Below are positions 1-12,305 of a stretch of DNA of 64,000 nt, piece after piece. The stretch's first letter is position 1. The number at the start of each line of letters is the position of its first letter. Made by a program: the position numbers and the translations under genes. Under the pieces are notes generated by a model, which did not search any database, was not told the origin of the DNA, and worked only from the letters and a program-made list of their open reading frames with translations. This stretch comes from Candida dubliniensis CD36. Lineage: Eukaryota; Ascomycota; Pichiomycetes; Serinales; Debaryomycetaceae. The DNA is taken from the NCBI RefSeq assembly GCF_000026945.1, contig NC_012867.1, positions 1,426,001 to 1,490,000 on the forward strand. The letters run 5' to 3'.

Positions 1-509
1 TGATGAGTCAAAAGGATAGGTTAGGGTGCTATTATTGTAACGATGTGGTAGCTCCTAATGACAGCTTATCAGACAGAACACTAGATCAAATGTGTACTGT
101 AACAAGACCAGGGGGTGCTCTAATGGCTTCATCCTTAGCTGTTGAATTGTTGGTGGCAATTTTGCAACATCCTGAAAAGAATCTTGCACCACATGATGCT
201 GAAACAAAATTTGGGAATGTGCCACATCAAATAAGAGGGTTCTTGCACAATTTCCTGCAAACTAAGTTATTTGCTCCTAGCTATGCCCATTGTTCAGCTT
301 GCTCTCCACGAGTGGTGACAGAATTTAAGCAGGAAGGTTGGGAATTTGTTAGGAAATGTCTTGATAATTCCCAATATTTAGAGGATATCTCTGGGTTGGC
401 CAAAGTGCAACAGGAAGCTGAGTTGGCTGCTAAACAATTGCTTGAAGATTTGTCGTTGGACGATGATATTGGTGATGAAATTGATGAGGATTCTGAGTGG
501 TTAAGTTGA
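1..509 (+). CDS. ATG7: Atg7, E1-like ubiquitin-activating enzyme for autophagy (5' truncated)
   Basis: Only the C-terminal ~169 residues are in the window; the reading frame is already open at the left edge, so the ATG at position 3 is internal. Atg7 activates Atg8 and Atg12 by adenylation and thioester transfer in the cytosol. The catalytic-cysteine motif [10 protein letters not shown] is present, with the active Cys encoded at 93-95. Two CxxC pairs (CYYC just upstream, CSAC about 90 residues later) match the structural zinc site of the family. The protein ends in an acidic tail ([16 protein letters not shown]), typical of fungal Atg7. SPC98 follows on the same strand after 211 bp. Family identity is very sure; only the 5' part is missing because of the window edge. 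Confidence 0.96.
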   Translation, partial: MSQKDRLGCYYCNDVVAPNDSLSDRTLDQMCTVTRPGGALMASSLAVELLVAILQHPEKNLAPHDAETKFGNVPHQIRGFLHNFLQTKLFAPSYAHCSACSPRVVTEFKQEGWEFVRKCLDNSQYLEDISGLAKVQQEAELAAKQLLEDLSLDDDIGDEIDEDSEWLS

Positions 510-720
510 TAGAGTTTATATTTTGTGTGGGTTCAATAGTATGTTTCTTTTTCTTCTTTTTCTTCTGCGCGTCTTTGTGTTCTGAAAAAAAAAAAAAACT
601 AATTGTGAAAGAAAGAGGAGTGAACAGAAAATATTCAAAACATTGAAAAGAGGGAAAAAAAAGAAATATAAACAAATCTAACCAGTTCAACTTTAATCTT
701 TATCAATCAACTATATAAAC

Positions 721-3330
721 ATGAATACGTTTTCATCTCCACCAAACGTAATACGAGAGTATAATGACACAACTTATCAGCTGCCATTGAATTCACAATT
801 CCGTCAATCACCATTCTTGCAGAATCAATCGCCAGACTATGTCAGCTTGCGAGAAGAGGATGATACTAATGATAAGAGCATAGACATCATGTCATCATGT
901 ATAGTAGATTCAGTAATCTATAAATCACAAAAAATTGCAGGCCCACTATTGAGTCAAATATCCAACTTGAATATTCAGCAAGCATTGATTATACGGGAAC
1001 TACTATTCACATTGTTAGGGCATGAAGGCCATTACATTCAATATAGCAAACGTTATGATCCAACATCACAAATCAGCCGAATTGAAGGACCCGATTATAA
1101 GATTGCAAAGAATTTGGATATAAGTTTAAAAGTAATTACTAAGAAATTGGTTAAATTTGGAAAATACTACAGTGGGTTAAAATCCTTTATTCAAGTATTT
1201 GATAATAACAAATTTGGAAAAATTGTTCAAAAATTTTGTTCTGAAGTGAGAAAGTTCTTATCGAGTTACCAACAAGTACTAATAAATGTCGAGCATGAGT
1301 TTAAGTTCAATAAGAATTTTAATTTGAACATGTTGGATCTGCTCTTGCATCAGGAAATATCCAATAAAATGACCCATCTATACCAGATTGGAATAGAGAT
1401 TAGTCGGATAACGGAAGAAAGACAGAAAATGTCTCAGGCCGAAATTATGGGTAATTTTGAACCAACAACATTGGCTAACACAAGCATGAACGGTATCAAT
1501 TCTGAGCCTAATGTGTATTATGGCAAATTTGATTGTTGTAAAGGTGGACTCTTACTTCAAGTTATACAAGAAAGAATGGTTTATTATAAAGGTGATCCAA
1601 TGTCCCTAAACTTTTTAACACAGCTTTTTGATATTGTTAGTTCAGATTATGTTGGAATGTTAAATCAATGGCTTTTGGAGGGCGTAATAAACGATCCGTT
1701 TGATGAGTTCATGATTAGAGAAAAACGAGTGCCAGACTCCTTTATGGAAATATTCCAAAGCAAAAGTGAATACTACTGGAACGAATTGTTTTTAATTAAA
1801 ATAGATGGTTTGCTCAATCAATTTCAGAATTCAACTATACAGTCGAAAATTTTAAATACAGGGAAATACTTGAACATATTCAAACGATGTACAGGGTTGC
1901 ACAATTTTGAATCTTTAAAAGAAAAGTTGACCTCTATAACTAGTTTGGCAGCTCCTGATTTGGAACTTAAGATTGATGAGTTTTATCATAGGGCAAACAA
2001 AATGTTAATGAAATTGCTTTTCGATGGATATAATTTCCCAGCAGTGGTGAAAATATTTCAAAGATTGTTTCTTTTCGCAGATTCTTTTCAAATCGATAAT
2101 TTTATTGATAGTACATTTAGTGAATTGAAAAGGGGGAAACTCAAGATTTCAGTTTCCAGACTACAAAAGCAATATGACGATATATTCAAAGAAAAAATTG
2201 AAAATAAAGTCGGTGTACACCCTAGTGTATATGATGTGTTGAAGAAAAATCAAAGGCTATCGGTGACGTCGGAGTCATTGTACAAAGTGGTTGAGGAATT
2301 AATGGAAAAGAACCTGGATTATTTGATTTCAGACAACAACTTGCGTGGGATATTTCATAGAGTAGCGTCGTTGAGAGATGACCTGCGAATTACCATACTG
2401 AGTGCTGCTGATTCTGCTACTGAAAGTATCAAGGATGAACCAACAATAACTAGTGTTGATCTTACTATACCGTTGCCATTTCCTTTAAACTTAGTTTTGA
2501 ATCAACAATTGTCATACCAGTATGAAATAATGTTTAAATTATTAATTAACATCAAATTCATTTCAAAGTATAACAGCACCAATTGGCAAGAGATGAATTA
2601 TTCTAAAATTTGGACAAACTTGCATTTCAACTCGAGTGTGAAAAAATGGATATTGCGTTGCAGAGTATTGCATTCAAGAATTTGCAGCTTTATTCATGAA
2701 CTTGAGAATTACATCGTGCATGATGTCATTGAGTATAATTTTGATGAAATCAAGAATTTGATAGACACTACTGCAGCTAACTTGGCGGCAAGTGAACTTG
2801 GGTCAGATATAAATGATGAAGGTGATAATATATTTAATGGGTCATTGATTAGAGGGACATTTAATAACAATTCAATATTCGACTCTAAAGTTCACAAGCA
2901 CAGGGTAACATATGTTGAAGGGATATCAACAGTTGAGCAATTAATCCAGAAATTTTTGGACTATTCTAGTACTTTATTAAATGATTCGTTGCTTACTCGT
3001 GAAGAGTCCTTGCGTCAGCTTCGTAAAATGCTAGATTTTATTTTCCATTTTAATAATTACATTGTTCAAGTGAAGAAAGTTTTGGTGTTGTTAAACCATG
3101 AATTGTTCGACGAGTATTCTAGGGAATTCCCTTCTAAATTTGAAAAGCCAATGGATAAAGAACTGATAGATAAAAGATTTGCAAACTTGAGCGACACTTT
3201 TCTAATGCAGTACGAAAAATTTGGTGAAAATCTTGTTACGTTTTTGGCCACCATTAAGCAAGTTGGTGAAAGAGAAAACCAAGGATTATTGGAATTAAGT
3301 AACAGACTAGAACTTTGTTTCCCAGAGTAG
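721..3330 (+). CDS. SPC98: Spc98, gamma-tubulin complex component (GCP3)
   Basis: 869-residue protein of the Spc97/Spc98 family. With Spc97 and gamma-tubulin it forms the small complex that nucleates microtubules at the spindle pole body. The N-terminal GRIP1-type region starts near residue 75 (QISNLNIQQALIIRELLF), and the helical C-terminal gamma-tubulin-binding region runs to the end. About 70 residues of low-complexity sequence precede the fold. The start is the first in-frame ATG, after an A-rich leader. Several CTG codons (for example at the QLPL stretch near residue 20) would be read as Ser in a CTG-clade yeast. The gene is convergent with PUP2, 94 bp apart. Identification rests on overall resemblance to fungal GCP3 proteins. 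Confidence 0.9.
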   Translation: MNTFSSPPNVIREYNDTTYQLPLNSQFRQSPFLQNQSPDYVSLREEDDTNDKSIDIMSSCIVDSVIYKSQKIAGPLLSQISNLNIQQALIIRELLFTLLGHEGHYIQYSKRYDPTSQISRIEGPDYKIAKNLDISLKVITKKLVKFGKYYSGLKSFIQVFDNNKFGKIVQKFCSEVRKFLSSYQQVLINVEHEFKFNKNFNLNMLDLLLHQEISNKMTHLYQIGIEISRITEERQKMSQAEIMGNFEPTTLANTSMNGINSEPNVYYGKFDCCKGGLLLQVIQERMVYYKGDPMSLNFLTQLFDIVSSDYVGMLNQWLLEGVINDPFDEFMIREKRVPDSFMEIFQSKSEYYWNELFLIKIDGLLNQFQNSTIQSKILNTGKYLNIFKRCTGLHNFESLKEKLTSITSLAAPDLELKIDEFYHRANKMLMKLLFDGYNFPAVVKIFQRLFLFADSFQIDNFIDSTFSELKRGKLKISVSRLQKQYDDIFKEKIENKVGVHPSVYDVLKKNQRLSVTSESLYKVVEELMEKNLDYLISDNNLRGIFHRVASLRDDLRITILSAADSATESIKDEPTITSVDLTIPLPFPLNLVLNQQLSYQYEIMFKLLINIKFISKYNSTNWQEMNYSKIWTNLHFNSSVKKWILRCRVLHSRICSFIHELENYIVHDVIEYNFDEIKNLIDTTAANLAASELGSDINDEGDNIFNGSLIRGTFNNNSIFDSKVHKHRVTYVEGISTVEQLIQKFLDYSSTLLNDSLLTREESLRQLRKMLDFIFHFNNYIVQVKKVLVLLNHELFDEYSREFPSKFEKPMDKELIDKRFANLSDTFLMQYEKFGENLVTFLATIKQVGERENQGLLELSNRLELCFPE

Positions 3331-3424
3331 GGTTAAGAATGGTCTTTAGTTATTTACTTACTTATTTATTTATTTCTTCCCAGAAAAACTGTATACAAAT
3401 GTATTTAGAAAAGAAAAAATCTGC

Positions 3425-4192
3425 CTAGCTTATGACAGTATCTTCGTCAGTAGCTTGAGCATTTAACTCTTTAATTATGGCGTCGGTTTTTTCGTCACTG
3501 TAAATTTGGAAACCACCATCTTTAGTAACACTGGCCAATTGAGCATTCTTGCAATCCAATTTTTCTTCCATCACTTGTTTCAATATTTTCAAAGCCAATA
3601 ACTCGGCTTCCTTCAATGTCAAAGACTTGTGATATTCGTTATTCAATTCTGCTTGAGCACCTTCACTACCAGAACCAATGGCTTTGGCCTCGTATCTATA
3701 AAACGTACCTGATGGTTCTGCATGATACAATTGTGGGCCCTTTTCTTTGTCTACTCCTGCAATTAACAATGCCACCCCAAAAGGTCTAGACATCAATCTC
3801 TTTTCACCACCAGCACCTTCTCCAAAACGTAAGGCCAAGTCACATACACTTTGGGTCAAACTTTCAACTCCAATGTCTTCATCATAGTATAAATTATGAG
3901 TTAAACTAGATACTCGAGCATGATCAATCATCGATCTGGCATCAGCTGTTAACCCACTCATGGCACAACCAATATGATGATCTATTTCAACAATTTTTTC
4001 AATGGAAGAAGATTCTAATAATGATGAAGTGACTCTTTTTTCAACCCCTAATATCACACCTTCACTAGTTGATATACCTATGGCAGTAGATCCTAATTTA
4101 ATTGCTTCAAGGGAATATTCGACTTGGAATAATCTACCTTCTGGTGAAAAAGTAGAAACACCACGATCATATTCACTTCTTGTTAAAAACAT
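3425..4192 (-). CDS. PUP2: Proteasome 20S alpha-5 subunit
   Basis: 255 residues, the normal length for alpha-5. It forms part of the outer ring of the 20S core particle that gates substrate entry. The proteasome alpha signature lies at residues 15-36 ([20 protein letters not shown]), followed by the conserved [12 protein letters not shown] strand-loop and the acidic C-terminal tail. The N-terminal [13 protein letters not shown] distinguishes alpha-5 from the other alpha subunits. It starts at its only N-terminal ATG. A PACE-like GGTGGCAAC lies about 115 bp upstream, which would suit Rpn4-type proteasome regulation. It lies downstream of LSC2 on the same strand, 326 bp away. Confidence 0.95.
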   Translation of the reverse strand: MFLTRSEYDRGVSTFSPEGRLFQVEYSLEAIKLGSTAIGISTSEGVILGVEKRVTSSLLESSSIEKIVEIDHHIGCAMSGLTADARSMIDHARVSSLTHNLYYDEDIGVESLTQSVCDLALRFGEGAGGEKRLMSRPFGVALLIAGVDKEKGPQLYHAEPSGTFYRYEAKAIGSGSEGAQAELNNEYHKSLTLKEAELLALKILKQVMEEKLDCKNAQLASVTKDGGFQIYSDEKTDAIIKELNAQATDEDTVIS

Positions 4193-4518
4193 ATTTGGTC
4201 TAATTAAAAAAATGCAATTGAAGACAGAAAAATCGTTAGCTTCACGTCAACTAATTGTTTCAAGATATTTCCTGCTTCTGTTTTTTTTCTCTTTGGTTGT
4301 TTTTGTTGCCACCAACAAAATGAGAGAATGCTATATTTTGACCACCATCGCACGACAAGGCTTTATTGTTGTTGCCTCAAGTTTAGCATCAAGCATGCAT
4401 AGGATGAATACAGAGTTTAACTCAACGCATATAATAATATTAGGCAACTATATAAATCTATCAACTTCTTTTGGAACAATATCTTAGATAGCTTTTTTTT
4501 TTTTTTTTGTAATCACAT
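4193..4518. other. Intergenic region: PUP2 promoter and LSC2 3' flank
   Basis: Both neighbours are transcribed leftward, so this holds the LSC2 3' end and the PUP2 promoter. A 15-base T run (4494-4508) sits next to the LSC2 stop and becomes an A tract in the transcript. Apart from the PACE-like site I see nothing else. Confidence 0.7.
4305..4313 (-). promoter_or_regulatory. PACE-like proteasome element
   Basis: Minus-strand GGTGGCAAC differs by one base from the yeast proteasome-associated control element GGTGGCAAA bound by Rpn4. It lies 113 bp upstream of the PUP2 ATG. Position and sequence fit, but one such 9-mer could occur by chance, and the Candida Rpn4 preference may differ. Confidence 0.4.
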
Positions 4519-6122
4519 TTAATTGTTCTTTGGAGCCAATTGGACAATTTTTTCAGCAGCTGGGTCCAAATCTTCGAAAGCATATAATTTCAAACCAGAG
4601 TTTTCAATTAATTCTTTAGCTTCAGCCAAATTAGTACCTTGTAATCTGACAACAACTGGAATGTCCAATTTGAAGTTCTTGGTGGCAGCAATCAAACCTT
4701 TGGCAACATAATCACATCTGACAATACCACCAAAGATGTTGACGAAAATACCGTTAACTTTTGGATCTGACAAGATCAATTCAAAAGCTTTTTCAATGGT
4801 TTCTGGAGTAGCAGTACCACCACAGTCCAAGAAGTTAGCTGGTTCACCACCGTATAATTTGATAATGTCCATAGTAGCCATGGCCAAACCAGCACCATTG
4901 ACAATGTTGGCAATGTTACCATCCAATTTGATAAAGTTCAATCCATATTTACTGGCTTCAGCTTCTTGAGGATCTTCTTGGGTTGGGTCTCTCCATGAGA
5001 ACACTTCTTCTTGACGGAAAGAGGCATTGTCATCGAAACCTAATTTGGCATCCATGGCCAAGACCTTGTGGTCGGGAGTTTCAGATAAAGGATTGATTTC
5101 AACTTGGGTACAGTCACGTTCAATGAAACATTTGTACAATGATTGGATGGTTTTGGCAGCTTCTGGGATGGCATCTTGGGTGAATCCTAAAGCACCGGCT
5201 ATTTCAGTGGCCAAGGAATCAGAAACACCTTCTTCCAAAGGAACTGGGAAAGTTTTAATAGCAGATGGGTCTTTGGCAGCAACACCTTCAATGTCCATAC
5301 CACCTTGGGCAGAAGCGACAATAACTGGGGTTTGACGAGCTCTGTCCATCAAGATGGCAACATAGGCTTCAGAAGCAGCATCTCTTCTCTCAACAATGTA
5401 AACAGCGGTTACTTCTTTACCAGCAGCACCAGTTTGTTTGGTGATCAATTTGTGATTTAACATTTGGCTAGCCAAGTCTTTGGCTTCTTCTGCGGAAGAG
5501 ATCAATTTAACACCACCTTGCAAACCAGAGTCAAAGTGACCTTTACCACGACCACCAGTTAAAGCTTGTGCTTTGATAACTAATTCATTGGTACCCAACT
5601 TTTTGGCAGCATCATAAGCGCCTTCTGGAGTGGTGGCTGGGTAACCTTTTGGAATTGGAACACCGTATTCGCTCAATAAAGCGGCGGAACGGTATTCATG
5701 CAAAGACAAAAATCTCTTTTGTTGAGCAGCAGACTAATAACAATGGGGGTTAGTAATTGAACTCGGGGGGGGCAATAATTGGCTGATTTTTTGTTTAGAC
5801 GGGGGGAACAAAGAAGGACAAAAAAAATACTATTCTAATCAGATACGTCATGAGGAAAATCTAGTTTGCAATGTTCCTCTCTCATTTGGGGACTAGTTGG
5901 TGGATTGGTCATTGCCAATTGCTTCATAGATATGTATGACTTCTGGTTCCTTGCAATGGCCACTTGTTGGTGGGAGGATTCACCCCGAGGTATGTATCTA
6001 TTTCTCCTCTTCTCATTTGAAAAGTTACTCTTTTTTTTCTGTCCCTTCTTGACCCGAATCACGGAAATTCAAACTGAAAACTGACATACTCTTGAAATAC
6101 GGGCAAATGATCTTGACAACAT
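4519..6122 (-). CDS. LSC2: Succinyl-CoA ligase (ADP-forming) beta subunit, mitochondrial; two exons
   Basis: Join of exon 1 (6122 down to 6090) and exon 2 (5733 down to 4519), 415 residues. It catalyses the substrate-level phosphorylation step of the TCA cycle together with Lsc1. Exon 2 alone opens at a TTG codon and lacks a start. Upstream on the same strand, an ATG encodes MLSRSFARISR and is followed immediately by GTATGT. The 356-nt intron ends TACTAAC...TTATTAG and restores the frame in phase 0 (SAAQQKRFLSLHEYR). The result is a textbook arginine-rich mitochondrial presequence. The mature part shows the ATP-grasp fold with GGRGKGHFDSG and the ligase end with GGIVRCDYVAKG. Two CCAAT boxes lie about 550 bp upstream. 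Confidence 0.94.
5734..6089 (-). other. LSC2 intron (356 nt)
   Basis: Minus-strand 5' splice site GTATGT at 6089-6084, branch point TACTAAC at 5756-5750, and 3' splice site TAG ending at 5734. The transcript strand carries C tracts of 5, 8 and 6 around and upstream of the branch point (plus-strand G runs 5745-5749, 5765-5772 and 5801-5806), odd for this AT-rich region. I see no RNA gene inside it. Confidence 0.93.
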
Positions 6123-7021
6123 TGTTGAAAATATAAATTATGAATAGGTAATACTAGTGATGATGATTATAGAGAAACGAAAAAAAAAAAAAGAGTAGGA
6201 GAAAGTGGAAAAAAAATGGACAAGAAAAAATTCCAACGTTTACCTTTTTTTTGGGCCTGGTGGATATGTATGTTTGTATTTTTTTTGTCTGCTCCTCCTG
6301 TTTGTGTTCGCTCGCAAACAAAGAGACTACTTTGACAGAAATGTTAAAACTAAAGAGATGAAATCTTTCCCTTTGGAGAATGTCGCACATGGTTGTGCCG
6401 TATGTGAGAAATCCCTGATGGCAAACCAAACTTCAATTGAACTGCAAAACTTGGTAAGTCAAATGAGATAGATAAATTGAAAAGATTCCTTATAACTGGT
6501 TCTTGTTATCTCCAGGAAAGTAAGTCTCCGTTCAAAAGTATTGTTTGGTGCAAATAAAGCACATTGTTTGGCCAATTCCTGTAGTTTCCGGGTTGCGGGG
6601 AGATGTTTTCCACACACACACGCACAAAAAAAAATATTCAACAGCGTAGAAGAAGAAATAATTTCACCCATTGGTAATTGGTCAGGATGCTATAATAGAG
6701 AGAGATTATAGGAGATATGTTTTTTTATATAGAGCAGTAGTCACACTATGACACAGGAAGTTGGGCTGGAAATTTTCTGTAGATTAACTACAAAATAGGG
6801 GTCTCGGTTTAAAGGTAGAGCCTCGGTTATGGCAGAGTCGCACAGTTTTTAGATTCTATACTAATGAAACCAGATTTTGACGGAAGAGATAGCTCCAAAA
6901 AATAAATTAATTCTCTATGGATTGTGTCCAATGAGCCATCGAATTATAGACAAACTCAAAGTATCAACTTCTTCAACCCTTTTTTGTTGGCCCCCTTTTA
7001 TTAAAAATATCTATACCAACT
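6123..7021. other. Intergenic region: LSC2 promoter and 3' flank of the Mpr1-like gene
   Basis: Holds the LSC2 5' flank. Two inverted CCAAT boxes lie at 6670-6681. The rest is AT-rich with A and T runs. Short open frames here show no recognisable protein and overlap each other on both strands; I do not call a gene. Confidence 0.65.
6670..6681 (-). promoter_or_regulatory. Tandem CCAAT boxes upstream of LSC2
   Basis: Minus-strand CCAATTACCAAT: two CCAAT pentamers with starts 7 bp apart, about 550 bp upstream of the LSC2 ATG. The HAP (CBF/NF-Y) complex binds CCAAT and controls respiratory genes in yeasts, which fits a TCA-cycle enzyme. The distance is large and no binding is shown. Confidence 0.35.
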
Positions 7022-7699
7022 TTATTGTAAATCTTTCCCATACATGTATGCCCCAACTAGTTTATTCTCTCCTTTTAATACTGCCACATTTTTAACATAA
7101 CCGATTCTATCAAACCCAAGTGAATCCCAGATCTTCAAACTGGCAACATTTGTTTCAAATACTAAATTGAACACAGAATAAACATATCCCAATTCTGGTG
7201 CAACTTGAAGATACTTTTTACCCAATTCCTTACCCAATCCGAGCCCTCGTTTCTCATGATTTACTATAAAGCCGGCATTACAGACATGGGAACATCTGCC
7301 AGTATAGTTTGGTTTAACATAAAAGGTCCCCAAAAAAATATTTTTCCATTGTTCTGTTGACAAATCACCCAATTCTTCGAATGTCTTGTATTCCCCTTGT
7401 AGTAACACCGCTACAAAATGAGTAAACCAATATTTCACAAACGCTTCCCCTTCCACTATACTGTGATAAGGATATGTCCTACCTTCTTCAACCACATAAT
7501 TGAACTCATTTTCAAGCACTTTTATCAAATTGGATGGAACACTTTTGTGATCGTGAATGTTGAACAAAGTCACGGTTTTGGTAGCATCCTTGGACAACTT
7601 GAAACTTATCGTTGGTTCCTTGACTTTTGGAGTGGCGTTAAAGTTACCATCAGCAAATGGGAGATCCTTAACTGAGTCAAAAATTTCTTCAGAGTTCAT
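7022..7699 (-). CDS. Mpr1-family GNAT N-acetyltransferase
   Basis: 225 residues. The region LGTFYVKPNYTGRCSHVCNA followed by the acetyl-CoA loop RGLGLGK (about residue 150) and VFNLVFETNVASLKIWDSLG closely resembles S. cerevisiae Sigma1278b Mpr1. That enzyme acetylates L-azetidine-2-carboxylate and proline-related aldehydes and limits oxidative stress. The length also matches Mpr1 (about 229). It starts at the first ATG. The same GNAT core occurs in SPT10 near the other end of this window, so this is one branch of that subfamily; without the Spt10 zinc finger, a small-molecule substrate is more likely than histones. Exact substrate in this organism is inferred. Confidence 0.82.
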   Translation of the reverse strand: MNSEEIFDSVKDLPFADGNFNATPKVKEPTISFKLSKDATKTVTLFNIHDHKSVPSNLIKVLENEFNYVVEEGRTYPYHSIVEGEAFVKYWFTHFVAVLLQGEYKTFEELGDLSTEQWKNIFLGTFYVKPNYTGRCSHVCNAGFIVNHEKRGLGLGKELGKKYLQVAPELGYVYSVFNLVFETNVASLKIWDSLGFDRIGYVKNVAVLKGENKLVGAYMYGKDLQ

Positions 7700-8610
7700 T
7701 ACTGAAACTAGTACAGGGTTGTTATGAATTTTTATTAAGACCTAAAATAAAGGAAAAAAAAAAAAAAAACAATCGGGCAATGACTCAGCTCTATATAGTT
7801 TATCGAGATTTTTCAGTTGGCACTCATTATTGGTTTACGGGTACATACTACCGAAAACGGAAATATGACAAAACAAATATTTCAGGTACTTTGGGGTGAT
7901 AACAAGATTCTTGGATAAGACAAATTAAACACGTTGACTCATTTTATATAATCAGAAGGGGAAGCGGCTAGTTGTGTTGTTCATAATTACTATGCTCAAA
8001 AGTTCAAAATTCTGCTGTCGTCATTGGAATGGGATCTTCGAAAAATTTGAAAACAAACAAATCATATCTCATTTATATAACCAAGTCAGCAGGCAATCCG
8101 TAGTAGCAGGTTTGTGAGATGACTTTCGATTGAAATTTAATGTTGTTGTAACTGGGGTAAATTAGAGTATATATCCCTTACTTGTCTCCCTCCTGCAATA
8201 ATAATCAAATTCCTCACTCTGGTTCTATGTCCTACAAAACAAGTTTTCGGTTCAACCCTAGGAAAATGATAAAATCTTCTCTTTTAACATTGTTGTTGTT
8301 GTTGGTAAATCCATGTGATGACAGACAATAAGCATATCTATAATAAAGCAAAAAAAGAAAAACATCATCATCAAGCTGATTTTTGTTTGTTTGTTCCTGT
8401 ATATAAAATTGTTATTTTTTTCGAAGAATAGAAGTCACTACTGCTACTCCATCCATGGCATAGAAATTTCTCTTTATCCACAGATTTTTGTTGAGTTTGA
8501 TTTTTTTTTTTTTATAAAGAAACCAGAACAACAACTTAATCTAGATATATATATATATACTTCTCCTTTTTTTGTTTGTTTATATATTGTCAGGAAATTA
8601 TTATAGCAAT
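7700..8610. other. Divergent promoter region between the Mpr1-like gene and SDS3
   Basis: Bidirectional intergenic region of 911 bp. It holds A/T runs and an (AT)n tract at 8545-8559, about 50 bp before the SDS3 ATG. No gene or RNA recognised. Confidence 0.6.
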
Positions 8611-9687
8611 ATGGAAGATTCACGAAAGAATGGTACCATCCATGAAAGTATGTATTGACTTTTCCCAATCTTGTCAACAAGTCTGTTTACTAACAAACGT
8701 GTCTGTCTTGTAGCTCAACCACCCCAAAACAAACGAGATAAGAAACGAACCAATATAGCAAGTAGATTAAATAAATTGGAATCGACATTTAAAAATGATA
8801 GAGATATATTTTATAGAAATCTGTTACATGAATTACAAAACAAGTTAGCCACATTACAACAGGGAAGCAATGAAGAGTTTTTATACAAAAAAATGAATTT
8901 GGAAGAAATTCGAGATTATGAATTGACAAAATTACGATTATGGGAGGAATATCAAGTCAAACGAATAGAAAGTGAATATCAAGAAGATTTGGATCGAGCT
9001 AAAGAGCAACATGATAAAATGATAAAATTGATAAAAGAAAAATTGTATGACAAATTACAACAACAAATCAAACATTTGAAAGAAGATAAATTTTTGGTGA
9101 ATTTAGTAAATGGCAAAAGTTGGGTGAATCCCGAGGACCCCACGAATCAAGCATTCAACTCTGTGGCAATAGCCGAGTTAAATGCCAGTGATAGAAGATC
9201 ACTAAGGAAACGTGAATTGGCAGGAAGATTTAGTGTTGGGGAAGCAGCAGACTTGTCTGATGGTGGTGGTGGTATTGGATCTGCCGATAATGTTTCGTCG
9301 GTTTATAATGGCGGGTACTCATCGGCAGGAAAAAGAAGAAGAATATATGCCACCAGGTATAGTTCAAATGATGAAATGAGTTCAGGCACCACTAGTGGTA
9401 TGCCACTAAATAACCATCCCAGCACTCGACAAAACGGGAATGCCACTAGTGGGTATGAATCCAATTTGAGCGATAAAGATTATGATACTTTAAATATTTT
9501 GATCATGGAGAACGATGATGGGGGAGCTTCCTTAAACCTAACGGCAAAGAACGGTGGAGGAGTTGGCCACCACAAGGTCCAGACCAGAGGTAGCAATAAA
9601 CATTTCGTTGGTCCACAAGGGTTAAAACCTGAGGAGCTAAATGAGGATTTAACCTTACTACGGAATGCAATTGTTAAGAAAGATTAG
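8611..9687 (+). CDS. SDS3: Sds3, subunit of the Rpd3L histone deacetylase complex; two exons
   Basis: Join of 8611-8647 and 8714-9687, 336 residues. Sds3 holds the Sin3-Rpd3 deacetylase complex together in the nucleus. Exon 1 (ATGGAAGATTC...) encodes MEDSRKNGTIHE and ends before GTATGT. The 66-nt intron has TACTAAC at 8688-8694 and ends at CTTGTAG. Splicing gives ...HETQPPQNKRDKKRTNIASR, whereas the unspliced frame has no plausible N-terminus. The charged coiled-coil near residues 20-135 (with YELTKLRLWEEYQVKRIESE) matches Sds3, as does the C-terminal LKPEELNEDLTLLRN. The middle is Ser/Gly/Asn-rich and low in complexity. Confidence 0.92.
8648..8713 (+). other. SDS3 intron (66 nt)
   Basis: GTATGT donor at 8648, consensus TACTAAC branch point at 8688-8694 and TAG acceptor ending at 8713. 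The branch-to-acceptor distance of 19 nt is normal for yeasts. The phase (one base of the codon before the intron) restores the Sds3 frame. Confidence 0.93.
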
Positions 9688-10387
9688 GATTAGAATTCTT
9701 TATTGTAATAAATTATGTAATTGTCTTTTTTGTTATAATTGTAGTTGTTATTGTAAGTTACGATGGAGAGTGTGAGGAGGAGGAAAAAAACCTCTGTGAG
9801 ATGTAAGTTCCGGAACGAAACAAGGTTAATTCCGAGATGGGACACGAGATTGAGCAAGCACCGCAAAAAAAGAGTGCAATGAAAAACATGGCAATTTTTT
9901 ATTATTGCTTGTTATCTAACCATAAAAGGAGGGTTATTTGGTTAAGTTGAAAGCACAGTTTTGTTTATTGGTCTGATGTTTTCCATATTCCATGATTGAC
10001 ACTATACAGTTGTTTTAACTGAACAAACTATGTGGCGATGTATATGAAACATCACAGACATCTCTAGATTTTAGGTGTCAATTCTTGCTTGACCATAGAA
10101 GCCAAGGAGTACTTTTGGTGTAGATTGGTACTATTTTTGGTATTCAGTTTTTAAAACAGACTGAAATAAAAGACCATTTAATCGGATGATATTTTGTAAA
10201 AATTTGGCGGAAATAAGATACCAAAAAAATAATTTGCTTCAATCAAATGAGACCAACAATATATCATACTACAATTCAAATCAATTCAAAGTTAAAACCG
10301 AATAAAACTAATTTATTACCTAATATACATATCTAAAAATACAGTAATCATGAATCGAAAAACATCAATGTAGAAAGAAAATATTCT
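9688..10387. other. Convergent 3' region between SDS3 and histone H4
   Basis: 700 bp between two 3' ends. AT-rich with scattered A runs. I see no open frame of note, tRNA or spliced gene. Confidence 0.6.
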
Positions 10388-12023
<1,636 letters not shown>

Positions 12024-12305
12024 GATTTTACTTCCTTGACGGAAATTTAAATGAAAAAGAACCAAATTTGTATAATAAATAAAAGTGTATATTAGTTTAA
12101 CGAATCAAATAATCAGAATAGATTTATGTATATTAGTGATAGCAATATGGAAAACATGTAAGAAAAAGTGCACCTATTGGACATTTGGTAGTGTCTTGCG
12201 CGACCATGGAATATGATTGCTATTTGTACCAGCAATTTTTTTTTACGTCCTCTGGTTTAACTAAAAACCCATTTAACATAACAACGATTTAGCATATTAA
12301 ACAAG

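Noticed and set aside
6877..7095. 72-codon plus-strand frame overlapping the 3' end of the Mpr1-like gene
   Set aside because: It runs antisense into a well-supported coding region and has no recognisable domain.
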